Origin: Schizochytrium sp. CCTCC M209059
Taxonomy: Eukaryota > Sar > Bigyra > Thraustochytrida > Thraustochytriidae
Assembly: GCA_000818945.1 (NCBI GenBank)
Contig: KN805380.1
Span: 599,332-663,331, forward strand
Length of the DNA stretch: 64,000 bases
Direction: 5' to 3'
The notes beneath the pieces are model-generated. The model saw only the letters and a program-made list of their open reading frames with translations. It did no database searches and had not been told where the DNA came from. Of the stretch, positions 29,601-38,200 are shown one piece after another. The position numbers and the translations under genes were made by a program. The first letter of the stretch is position 1; every line of letters starts with the position of its first letter.

Positions 29601-32600
29601 TCAAGCGGTGAAGAGATTGTTCCAGCCGGAAGTGCAGAGTTCCGCACCCGACACGAATAAGAGCCCGAATGCGTCGCAACATCGGCATCGAGAACCTGCA
29701 ACAGCGACGAGTAGTCGTCGCTCTCACGGATGACAAATCGAGGAACATCCGAAGCGTTTAACGTCGCGTCAGCACCCACTGGATCCACCGTACTCTCAAC
29801 GAGAGCTCCGTCTTTCAGCCAAGAAAAGGAGAGCGGAGTGGACCCGGAGCCGCGGCACAAAAGCTCTGCGGAACCGCCCGGGATGATGCGTCCGTTCGCG
29901 GGACTTATGGTGACAGAGTCAACTTGAGCTGGGGCATTAATGGCAATTTGGATAGGCGTCGATACGTCAAAGCCTAGCTGATTTGTCACGCGGACGTAAA
30001 CGTAACCTGCCTCACTTGGAACGAAAGTAAAGTTGCTGCCCGTGCCCATTTGAGCAACTTCGCCATTCAACGTCCAGTTGTATGAGAGTGGCTCCAGCCC
30101 TGTGGCAACCGCAGAGAGCGTTACTGACTGCAAAGGATCGACCGTGAGAATCCCACCCTCAGCAACGGGCTCCATGCGCACAATTGTTGGAGGATCGCGG
30201 ACGTCGAGAATGCCGACAACCTTTTCCGCTGACCCAGCAGAATTGACCGCAAGGCAAACGTATCGGCCTTCATTCTCTTGCTGTGCCGCAGCGATCTCAA
30301 TTGTGAGCGAAGTCTGGCCGCTGAGGACAATGTCCCCGCTTGACCCGGAGGCAGGCCGGCGCTTCCAGGTTACACTCTCGACAGCTGGGTCCGCTGTCAC
30401 TGCGCAGGTGAATGAAACATTTGCTCCAGGGTCCACAAGTTTACTGACCCTTTCCGAGGTAATCACGGGGGGGTTGTTGACGTAGAGTTCCGCTGCGGAG
30501 CTCGTCACATTGCCAAGCCTGTTCTCTGCGATAAGCACATATGTTCCTTGATCACTTTCCACGGCAGAAGGAATTGTGAATACGCTCTCCACATATGCCT
30601 CGTCAGTCTCATTTTGCTGCAAAATGAGATCGGCAGCACCCGCGCTGCGGTACAGCCATTTGTAAGTCATGGGAGGCGCCCCCGAAAAGGCGCAACTTAG
30701 CGTCGCCGTCGAAGACGGGTCCACATAAGTTTCTTGCTGCGGGGCTGTGACAATTTCGGGCGCTCGGGCGAGTCGCAGCTCGCCGACCTCGCTGAGCGCT
30801 CCGGTGACGGGACTCAGATGATTTGTCGCCCGACAGTCATAGCTGCCTTCGTCTGCGGCACTCACGTTGCGCAGGATGATGATACGCGCTGTCGCGCCCG
30901 AGATGGGCGCGCCATCTTTGCGCCATTGAAAAGAAATAGGCTCTGCGCCGGAGGCCTCGACCTGAAGGATGACAGTAGCTCCGGGCTCTGCAAAGGTGTC
31001 GAGAGGGTTTAGCGTGATGCTCGGCGGATCATTTACGTCAAGAAAAATGGCGGGCGATAAGGCTTCACCCAGGTCGCTCGTGGCCAAGCAATGATACGCA
31101 CGATCATCGTCGTTAGTCACGGAATAGAGAGCAAGCTCAGTCCAGTTTGCTCCAGATGTCTCACGGCCCCGAACAACTCGTGTCAAGGTTTTCGCGGTGG
31201 CATTGAGCACCTCATACCACATGAATGAGAGCGTACCCGTTCCATTCGCTACGCATCGTAACTGTGCTGTCTCCCCGGGGTCAACACGAACAGTTCTTTC
31301 TTCCAGTGGTGAGACAATCTGCGGTGGATCGTCTACATCAAGGGTGACGCTCACAGACTCTGCGTGGCCTAAATGGTTGTAGACGACTACTGAGTACGAG
31401 CCTTGATCCGATTCCGCAACAGATGTGAATGTCAAATTGCGGAGCGCAGAACGCTCCTCGCGAATGAACTGACCATCTTTTTTCCACAAATACTCTAGTG
31501 GTCGGGCTCCAGTTGCTTGCACGTCAAGCGTTACGTTGTCGCCTGGCTGTACCACAAGCGAGGCTGGTTGCTCCAAAATGATTGGAGGCGTGTTCACGAC
31601 AATTTCAAGCCCTTCACTCGACACGGATCCCGCGCCGTTCGTTGCGACGCAGGTGTACTCACCTGCGTCTTTGGCTGCTGTGACGTTACTAACATAGAGC
31701 GAGTCAACCTGATTAGCAATGATGGCGCCACTGCGAGCGAAGGCAAACGACACATTTTGCCCCAATGCTGAGCAAGAGAGTCTAAAGCTTCCCTTGCCGT
31801 CCTCGTCGATGCCGTCTACAAGCACACTTTCAGGTTCCACCGTGAGGCTCACATTACTTGGCAGATCCAGAATGTCAAGCATCGCGGACGCGGAGGAGGC
31901 ATTTCCAACGACGTTGGCCACAACGCAGCGGTACTCGCCCTCATCATCTTCGCTTGTTTGCGGTAGCGTCAGCGTAAAGCTTGAAGCAACGTCCTCTGTT
32001 CCACTGATGCCACGCTGAGTTGAATATGTTGACCACGTCGTATCGCCAAAGTCGCGGCGTTGCCACGTAACATTGACGGGAAAAGTCGCTGTTGCAGCAC
32101 ATGAGAGTGTTGCCGAGCTGCCGGGAGCCGCGACGGTTGGCGAAGGAGACGATACAATCTCTACAGGATTATACACGTTGACCCAGACACTGTTGCTTTG
32201 AATTGTCGAAACCTCGTTGGTCACAGAGCAGCTATAGTTTCCTTGGTCAGTTTCGGTTACCTCAGGAAGGACGAGAACCGAAGTGGTCGAAGGAACATCA
32301 AGCGTGACATCTCTAAAGTTCCACGTGTACGAAAGCGGAGTGGAACCTGATGCTGTACAGTTGAGCACAAGATCATTTCCGGGAACAATGTCCTGGTCCT
32401 GCAGAGGCTGGTCAATGGATGGGGCAAACAGAACATTGACGGATTTGAGCGCGCACGACGTGAGCCCGAGGCTATCCGTGACGCGGAGCTGATACTGAAA
32501 GGTCCCGGGAACATTCAAATTGCTCACCGTGGTAGTTTTTGCAGTTGGGTACCGAATTTGTCCTGCGCTTGCTGAAGCGCTCGCTGGCTTGGATTTCAGC

Positions 32601-34486
32601 GTCCAAGCGTAGTTCGCAATGCTAGATCCAAAGCGAGCCGAGGATGCATTGCCTGTGATTTCGATCCAATCCGTAGGGTAGGACACCGCCAATGCTTCAC
32701 CGACACTTGCGTTTGGCGAAGCTGCATCTACAAAGACGAGCTCGGTGCCAACAACGGTTGAAGCGTCACTGCTGGAAACAGCTTCAAAGACGTAACGACC
32801 TCGCTGGTTCGATTCGACTGGGAGATAGTAGTGACCGTTTGATATTGTTGAGGCCGGGAGGCTCGTTGGCGTGCGGGACGCTTCGCGCCAACTCACAGCC
32901 TCTCCACCCCACGTACCTGCGAAATCGACAGCGACAAGATTTGTCACTGTCAGTGTCGCGTCATTTCCCAGCAGCAAACTAGCAGTCCGAGGACCGGGCG
33001 TCAACTCCACATCGCAGTTTGGCGTTATATAAAGTTTGTCATCGTCAGGATCAAACTCGTCGGGACAGTCTCCGGTGAGACCGATCTCCCACTCGAATCC
33101 GTTGCTTTCAGAAGGCCCTGTCCTCGTCACCGAAACGTCGCTGAGCCCCAGCCCGCTTCGGAGAAGGCTTCGCATGTTTGTGTCCGTCTCCGTTGCAGAC
33201 ACGGTTATTGACGCGTTTGTAGAGGCCAATACAAGCTCAAACTCGCCGTCGAGTGTCGCGAGTCCAACTCGCACAGTCTCGACCTTGAGTGTTAGGCCTG
33301 GCGTCGAATCGCTTAGAATTGTTGTCGCAAGGTCCGCAATGTCCCCCGCTTCGTCGTTGAAGGTGACTTGCCACGTCCATCCGCCACTTCCCTTTGTGAC
33401 TGCGACGTTTGGGCCAATCCCAGTCAGGTCCGCAAGCGCATTTTTCACCTGCAGTGCAGAAGACGTGATTGCAAGTGAAGTTGTATCTTCGCTATCAAAT
33501 CCCAACGTAAATGACCCCTCCAGATCCGTGCGTTCTGTCTCGGAAGCAAAGGTGGCGTCTTCCTCCGCACCCCGAACGACTTCGGTCGCATTGACACTAA
33601 TACTTTCACCACGCAGGTTCGAGGAGTCGACGCGGGCGTGTATACCGACCACTCCCTTGGCCAGGGTGACGCGATAGATAAAACCTTGCCCCAGGTTTTC
33701 GTCAATCGCAGTTCGCGTCACGCTTTCTACCGCACCGCTGCCGAGAGCATTCTCGAAAGCAGCTTCCATTGCCGACGTGCTAGCTGCATACGAAAGTTGC
33801 GTTTGAGGAAGGTCCCAAGAGCAGCCCCACACAGCGCCTCCGCCTCGTCGAATAGTCGTGCCTTGGTAATTTCGGTCCAGTTGCATGACATCGCCGTCGC
33901 AATTGTCGCATTCTGTATAGTAGATACGGTACACCGCCCGATCTTGCGTCTCAGTTGTGTCGTCCGTGGAAATGCGAATTGGATAGCCCGAGTAAACGCC
34001 AAAATTCTCCCATGATGTTGCTACATCTTCGTCGTCGTCCACGGTTACCAGGATCAGGTCGTCAGAGCCATCACCGGGGATTGGCGCGAGATCAACAGTG
34101 CCGGGCAGCTGCACGTCGAATGTGCAGAACTCCAACGTGAAGGTTCCGCCTGTGAGCTGGGCTCCGCTTACTGTCACGTCAATTACCTGATGACTCCAAA
34201 GCTGAAGTTCCTGAATCTCGGCGACATTACTCGTTGCGCTGCCCTCCGTTTTAACGAGAAGTCGGTTCGTAGGTCGCTGCAGGACCCTCTGCGCGAAGAG
34301 GTCGCCTTCGTAGATTTCATCATCGCAACGCTGCGAGGTCCCGGCCAAGACCCTTGCGCCCTCCCTTCGCGACGCTGGCACGGCGAAGACTGCGCTGGCC
34401 AGACAGACGAGTGTCCCGAATGCCCAGCACCTCAACGCTCTGATGCAAGCGCATGACTTGGCGCGCTGTCGCCTTGCCGATGGCAT
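23627..34486 (-). CDS. giant Ig/PKD/TSP1/EGF single-pass receptor with two cytoplasmic PH domains
   Basis: The protein has 3619 residues in one exon. The frame extends 33 codons further upstream only to a GTG, so the ATG at 34486, which begins a signal peptide (Arg-rich start, CWAFGTLVCLASAVFA), is chosen. Order: beta-rich repeats (about 90-600); PKD/REJ-like module (about 610-690); about 13 tandem Ig-like domains (about 690-1950), with the C-x-W-x-D-x-G-x-Y-x-C pattern and linkers such as VNNPP; two PKD-like domains (to about 2145); TSP1-like Cys-rich repeats (about 2280-2595); EGF-like (about 2610-2634); CC-rich repeats with CGVCDGTG (about 2650-2740); CGNGMCEIGERC and a second EGF-like (about 2880-2910); transmembrane helix (about 2972-2991) followed by RRRDRRLRK; PH domain 1 (about 3049-3225, with an acidic insert); PH domain 2 (about 3355-3455); low-complexity tail. 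Inferred: adhesion receptor coupled to phosphoinositides. No named family matches the whole. Confidence 0.9.
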   Translation of the reverse strand: MPSARRQRAKSCACIRALRCWAFGTLVCLASAVFAVPASRREGARVLAGTSQRCDDEIYEGDLFAQRVLQRPTNRLLVKTEGSATSNVAEIQELQLWSHQVIDVTVSGAQLTGGTFTLEFCTFDVQLPGTVDLAPIPGDGSDDLILVTVDDDEDVATSWENFGVYSGYPIRISTDDTTETQDRAVYRIYYTECDNCDGDVMQLDRNYQGTTIRRGGGAVWGCSWDLPQTQLSYAASTSAMEAAFENALGSGAVESVTRTAIDENLGQGFIYRVTLAKGVVGIHARVDSSNLRGESISVNATEVVRGAEEDATFASETERTDLEGSFTLGFDSEDTTSLAITSSALQVKNALADLTGIGPNVAVTKGSGGWTWQVTFNDEAGDIADLATTILSDSTPGLTLKVETVRVGLATLDGEFELVLASTNASITVSATETDTNMRSLLRSGLGLSDVSVTRTGPSESNGFEWEIGLTGDCPDEFDPDDDKLYITPNCDVELTPGPRTASLLLGNDATLTVTNLVAVDFAGTWGGEAVSWREASRTPTSLPASTISNGHYYLPVESNQRGRYVFEAVSSSDASTVVGTELVFVDAASPNASVGEALAVSYPTDWIEITGNASSARFGSSIANYAWTLKSKPASASASAGQIRYPTAKTTTVSNLNVPGTFQYQLRVTDSLGLTSCALKSVNVLFAPSIDQPLQDQDIVPGNDLVLNCTASGSTPLSYTWNFRDVTLDVPSTTSVLVLPEVTETDQGNYSCSVTNEVSTIQSNSVWVNVYNPVEIVSSPSPTVAAPGSSATLSCAATATFPVNVTWQRRDFGDTTWSTYSTQRGISGTEDVASSFTLTLPQTSEDDEGEYRCVVANVVGNASSASAMLDILDLPSNVSLTVEPESVLVDGIDEDGKGSFRLSCSALGQNVSFAFARSGAIIANQVDSLYVSNVTAAKDAGEYTCVATNGAGSVSSEGLEIVVNTPPIILEQPASLVVQPGDNVTLDVQATGARPLEYLWKKDGQFIREERSALRNLTFTSVAESDQGSYSVVVYNHLGHAESVSVTLDVDDPPQIVSPLEERTVRVDPGETAQLRCVANGTGTLSFMWYEVLNATAKTLTRVVRGRETSGANWTELALYSVTNDDDRAYHCLATSDLGEALSPAIFLDVNDPPSITLNPLDTFAEPGATVILQVEASGAEPISFQWRKDGAPISGATARIIILRNVSAADEGSYDCRATNHLSPVTGALSEVGELRLARAPEIVTAPQQETYVDPSSTATLSCAFSGAPPMTYKWLYRSAGAADLILQQNETDEAYVESVFTIPSAVESDQGTYVLIAENRLGNVTSSAAELYVNNPPVITSERVSKLVDPGANVSFTCAVTADPAVESVTWKRRPASGSSGDIVLSGQTSLTIEIAAAQQENEGRYVCLAVNSAGSAEKVVGILDVRDPPTIVRMEPVAEGGILTVDPLQSVTLSAVATGLEPLSYNWTLNGEVAQMGTGSNFTFVPSEAGYVYVRVTNQLGFDVSTPIQIAINAPAQVDSVTISPANGRIIPGGSAELLCRGSGSTPLSFSWLKDGALVESTVDPVGADATLNASDVPRFVIRESDDYSSLLQVLDADVATHSGSYSCRVRNSALPAGTISSPLDLEVVVSPSLRATKPEDITRLPGTNSTFQCVTVAGTEPFEIRWFYTETLGVMAEEIAMWNSSLFEDAIGTYQPNASADELILVIPNASDDDEGLYSCEVCNEGGCAQSRWANLGVSDAPRIVEQIPSGEIASIVANPGEMVTLSVEASGLEPLGFQWYKYDNSTDAMVLVEVDGNAYHLEPESCSEAGVPCKLVMEEVSNDQAGSYHCVVSNSLGMTSSVLVSLSVTVRPSLADETTWPTSLVTACPGNEFEQEIELVGTRPMLIEWYFSATFAGTTSIFTTEPVWQTTEAVFRISDPEYSNEGYYAFIATNVAGIFRSEIARLEVNEGPSAAADATGASPRHPVTLPQTFTRLYGTASKNAVSYTWELLSSPDLGSGRVQLLTPLAASTDVLGLTVPGAYVFQLTVVGSNGCYSTDTVSVTVNTAPIPVVFDATISLGNSPAELDASNSYDADAGGSIVSFNWNVAALDGSVELAKDVALKGNDTALVSLSYPAVGLYELVLTVTDNDGATSSQRVTLNVLDIKFLSPSSPFAAPFILGSCFEHLIVVDIEGTLPDGEDTMFRLAFTTSNETTIAESPTLVSSQFRSLEGASMTSAGAQVVHMWSVGHRIMAGTGYLEVVVGTNARTRTSSEMLEVILPYRFAITDEGDCDCAATPSRSQTIRCIGFGQDSSVSGESCAWYEIEHDDALCEKYAPMPARNVSCLAADLEACSDSTTHWQTGPWTQSPGLDKSTFCSAQPCETVRSRTVQCVDQSGEETNDSACSGIAPLALETCTAEEDSCFVGEFRHLGGQSIEAESDNKTCVAVIYRETPTLCFDTASGYLLSEDDCASSSLPSVDESLACSSTWFADAWSCDRATNLAWRDVTCVDSITFASSESCDVDSRPPSGAACVGTNRFLEDDEQLISSDGWFRWRLGTWGECLLVSESLGPSICPMTQRSREVFCVNRQGEITSEARCAGIEKPRSIETCKSECLKSCEATCGVHGRCKDGSTLACTCDHGWTGERCSISSKEAESCNGENQVLTEDSECCDLSVATLSNAGECCASGVVDRKGACCASGELDFCGECDGTGKSIDLQGECCDSVLDAGGSCCSSGLLDRCGVCDGTGHSCVARATLEGSLGLADDENVTFWSDAQKHLIASQVLANVLNASLPATSSWSLLGLQVIQTQERRVLGTSDATEDNSLEVLADVEMYASSELQWHTIDNASSWSELSARVFNVSKADVVAAGVCGNGMCEIGERCTRPGCCPSDCVAPDALVRCPSDCSSHGRCLTDRGKCDCYPGYGGEDCSSCTGSSRRSAQGQCIPLSWVPVAASDAMGAGGNDDDTNATIVTVVRKVQVFWPGFLLSLFLLCVFLACVGAWVRRRDRRLRKEAELRRRRRQVFADPTDDDDDEFLSEKEIKPTLRPRESPEARSLGKGRPRGWLWKRSRNGFDGQQIWQQWYASKHESELYYYDCDLGEAWSEAGGSGPIERGKLSLDRIEAVMVKGKRSAKYGGWRFDLVLRAFSSVKRADEGENGHRRDVSDDEDDDGDNSSLARETVDVLDFPQVKSRDMEESAAKDDARIRIEFMCESRHDAHTWAEAIAKTSGARLHIGRGGGLGSGLKPTNEERVKIDLSSVASSSIASAQSGPSVTEPASPCSSRSNVSGASAATSVPGMIQEEGKAFTATGSSDDKSHVSPYPSLVALSQSGSFSPGTSSRSSGTSVSGIEGLMVGSFSGAVGDRVACEGWIRLEKEKRSVYGVLFPQRDELAVFGRMMPAQDGAHHYADKLHSVSLAHVVSVSETGLSNSIELIFWDKKRFSFVASSQAKDMWRSSLRRHMKFVHGVNAEVMKPPGAEMPPRSTGESRPESEDVAESPHTPAPKDLYAVNEPLSSLRVRRSSSVSAGRAGTTTHVSGGREEVEVATSRVSVKKNPRDGTPPLRPTTAVRTKGGKLGPELGRHTRDIENKNNSSNKNGFNDSRGGGDRDIAHNDDVGDDEATAALIDMQVV

Positions 34487-35270
34487 TGTGACGGAGAGGT
34501 CCAGGGGCCGGAGCGGGGCGGAGCGGGGCAGAGCGTTCTTCTCCGCAGACTGGCGCCCGCGACCCAATAGAGGTTTGCACGACACGAGTAGATTAGCAAG
34601 AGAATAGATGGCGTGCCTTTAATGTATTGAGGGAGGCAAGCCCAGCAGACTACGCTGTGCCTGGCCTACTAGTAAGCCCAGGGCTGGCGGAACCGACTTG
34701 TTGGGTGGGTCCTTCTTTTGGAGTTCTGCCTCGCTGTCAACTCCTTCCATTCACTTCATTCACTTCCTTCCCTTTCCTTTTTAGTCTTTTCAACGTCCCG
34801 CCAAAACCCACGTCTCGGAAGATTGGCGGACCTACCTAGTAGTAGGCTGGCATGGATGCTTTAGTTGGTCTTCGTGTGTCAGTGTTTCTAGTCTCAGTCA
34901 TTGAATTCTTGCCTAAAAGTCCTTCTTTTCTTATCTAAAGCAGCGCGGCACGTGAGTCAAAGTCGAGCATGAGCATGCTGCAGGCGATGCGCTAGCCAGC
35001 GGACTCGCGCGTAAACGTGGCCCGAAGCTCGACCTATGGGCCCTCCCCTTTGCAAGGACCATTGTGACGAATAAGTCCCACTACAACTCTGGGCCTCTGG
35101 CTCTTGCCAGCCTTGTATTTGCCCCTTACTATATGCATACTATTGATTTAGAACTTATTATTCGTAACGGTCAAAAAGTAAAAGAAAGGAGGAAAAAAAG
35201 AAGAAAAGAAAAATAAAAAAGTCTTGGTTTTGTGACAATTTGCTTTTCATTTTATTATCTTCATACGTAA
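34487..35270. other. intergenic region between the two giant genes
   Basis: This should hold the promoter and leader of the receptor gene and the 3' end of the HECT gene, both minus strand. An A-rich run at 35174-35220 lies just before the HECT stop codon on the plus strand (T-rich downstream of the stop on the coding strand). No gene is seen. Confidence 0.5.
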
Positions 35271-38200
35271 TCAGATGAGCCCAGAAAAAGCTTGAGCGTC
35301 GTGCTCATCAAAGTCTTCCATGGTGTTGCAGTTGTTCGCAGCGTAGAGAAGCTTTTGCGAACAAACCTCCTTGCTGGAGTACTCGGGAAGGGCGAGCGTA
35401 AAGAAGCAAGTCTGGCTTTGAGGCAAGAGGATGTCATCTTGCTGCGCACCATCATCATCATCATCAGCGTTGTTGTCGGTAGACGCACTCGGTTTGCGGG
35501 CGAGCGGGAGGATTTTAAAGCTCATTGGAAACTTGTCCAGCGAAGGTGGCAGTCGAGATCTCGCACACACAAAATTAACAAATTTCGACCGCTCTTCCTG
35601 CGTCATGTCCTCGAGTGCTTCCCAAAAGTACTTCACATGGGGAGCATTCGGATCTACATCCTCGTACACCGTAGCCCGCTTCAGCAAGCCCACGTCAATC
35701 TCCGGCGCGCCGCATATCAGACGTTCCAGTTCTTCCGGAGTGAAGAGCACAAAATGCTCCGTTGGCAACACTTCAGCAAGACCCTCCATGAACCTTGTCA
35801 CTGGTTCGGCCGCGGTCATGACACACTGCCTCACGATCGCCTCCACCACGGTGCTTCGCGATTCGTAAGGAATGTATGGTGCTCGACCTGGTCTGTGCAC
35901 CACGCAACCTGCAGGTAGACTCGAGCTCGCGGCACCAAGGCGATCCAGCAAGAGCTCGCTCCACGCGGCATCCTCGTCCGCCCACTGCTCATCTGAAAGT
36001 GACTCAATTTGGCGCAATGACCTGGCTGTGAAGCTATCCGTCTCATGCAGCTCACGCCAGCCCACATGCAGGCCAACGAGCGGTCGCCATATTAGGTGCG
36101 CCAGCGAGAGACCCACGTGAATACCATGGCGCGTTGCCACTCCAATAAGACGGCCGAGAAATTCGAGACACCGCCCGCTTCCCGCTGCGCCTTCTGGCCA
36201 CGACAGTTCTTGCGAAATGACGTCCGACGTCCTGCGACGCGAAGGACGCCCACTGATCGGCGTGGGGGTAGAAGCGGAAGCGGTTTCACCACCTCTCCCA
36301 TGACTTGCACCGGCATCCAAAGATGGCCTGATCTCGCTAAATACCATGCAATCCGCATTTTCCAACGCGCCATCGGCAGCATTTGGACACGGTAAGAGAA
36401 TTTGTAGAGGCCCCGCAGCCTCGTCCTCGATTGCAATCTGAAATACGGCGCGGTATGGGCCACCGTGGTCATCTACGCCCTCGCTCTCGAACTTGACAAA
36501 GAAGCAGCGTTGCTGCGAAGCGTCCTGAATGTGAGAGTATGATCGCCGTAACATCCGCGACGGCCACGTTTCCATTCCAGCCTTGACCATGAGCTGCCCA
36601 AAGACTGAGGTTTGGAGTCGTTCCGCGCCCTCCAGAGCTGTGAGGCGCTGATCACCTGCCGTGATGCGATTGACACGCACCACAGGAAAGTCGAGCGGTG
36701 GATCGTACTCGTCCGCGGCTGGGACTGTTGGTGTAGTCGTCCAAGCGATGGCGGCGTTCCAAAATTCGAGCTTGACACGAGAGAAGATGCGCCCGCGTCC
36801 GCTTGACAACAGCTTTGCCGTTGAGTACCCGCGCGCCCTATTCTCAGTGTTCCGCAACACGCTTCCGCTACGAGGCGTCGCTTGAAAAACGACTTGTCCA
36901 GGCGATGTTTCGCTCGTATGCAAGTCCACGAGCTCGAAGAGGCTACGCATTCGCGAATTCAAATGCAAAAGCACCGTGAATCTCGCAAGCGCGAATGATT
37001 CCTCAAAGTCAAGCAGTCGCCGCATTTCGGCTCGAGCACTTTTGCAATGCTTCAGCTCCGACGCTACGTCACGAGGACTCAGATGCTCCGGCTCGCAGGC
37101 GCGCCGATCGCACAATCGGTTCACGAGAACAACTAATTCCTGATCCAATGCCTCAGACCAGTCCGCCATGCCCCCTGAGCAGCTCAAAGCATCGTGCAAG
37201 ACACTTGCAACACCAGGATAGGGCTTGTCCTTTTCGTGCGGACTTGAGACGTTGTCTTTCTCCTCGTCGATTCCATCTGGTTTCCTCGTCTTTTCCTCTG
37301 GTCTTCTTGAATCTTGGTCCCGTGCCCTGTCGTGGACTTCGTGCGCAGTGTCTGCACTCGAAATGCTCCGCTCTTCAGCGGTATCGCGCCGCACCTTGCC
37401 GTCGCGTACGAGCTTCTGCAATTCCTTGGGCGACCAAAAGAGAGCCTCGTCCGCGCCGTCCACCGTGTACCATAGCGCGCCGCCTCGGGCGCCAAGAATA
37501 GTTGCCGGCCCGCGCTTCGTTGTAAGACGGTCTCCGACACGGAGACCACTCAGCTCTGGCGGGCTCGCGGCCTCGCAAACGTCTGGACTCGTCCACAGAT
37601 TAACAGGAATCCGGCCTAGAGACCACACGGTGCGGTGGGCGCCATTGGTCGAGCTGATGCCCTCCCACGTTGACGTAAGGCCTGCGAGCAGCCGCGGATC
37701 CATCGCATTTGCGGGACGCGGGGAAATGATGCGTCGAAAGAGATTCACGGACTCCGCATATGCAAATACTTGAGCAGGAAGAGACGCTTTCTTCATCTCA
37801 AGAGAGCGCGTATCTTGAAGTGTGATGCGATCGTGGGCTTTGGAGAAGCCAAAACAAGGGTAGAACTTGATGTCTTCCGCGCCACTTCTTCCTCTACGAC
37901 CGCTGCGACACTTGCGACGAAGGTCGCTGTACGCGAGGCCGAGATCAATAATGACCTGCTTGTCACCATTTTGATAGTCCTGAAAGTCCTTGAAAAAGTG
38001 GAGTCGTCCACGATCCATGTCAAGCAGCACACCGACGACATCGTTCACTGCATAAAAGGAGCCATAAAGCTGCTCGCCGTCTGGGCTGTGCGTTGCTCGA
38101 TAGTTGACGAAGCCAAATCCGTCGCCCCATCCGTCGCCGCGAATATCGGGCTGACTTACACTGCGCGATTGCTGGCGCGGTCTGAGCTCGTGCGTAATTT

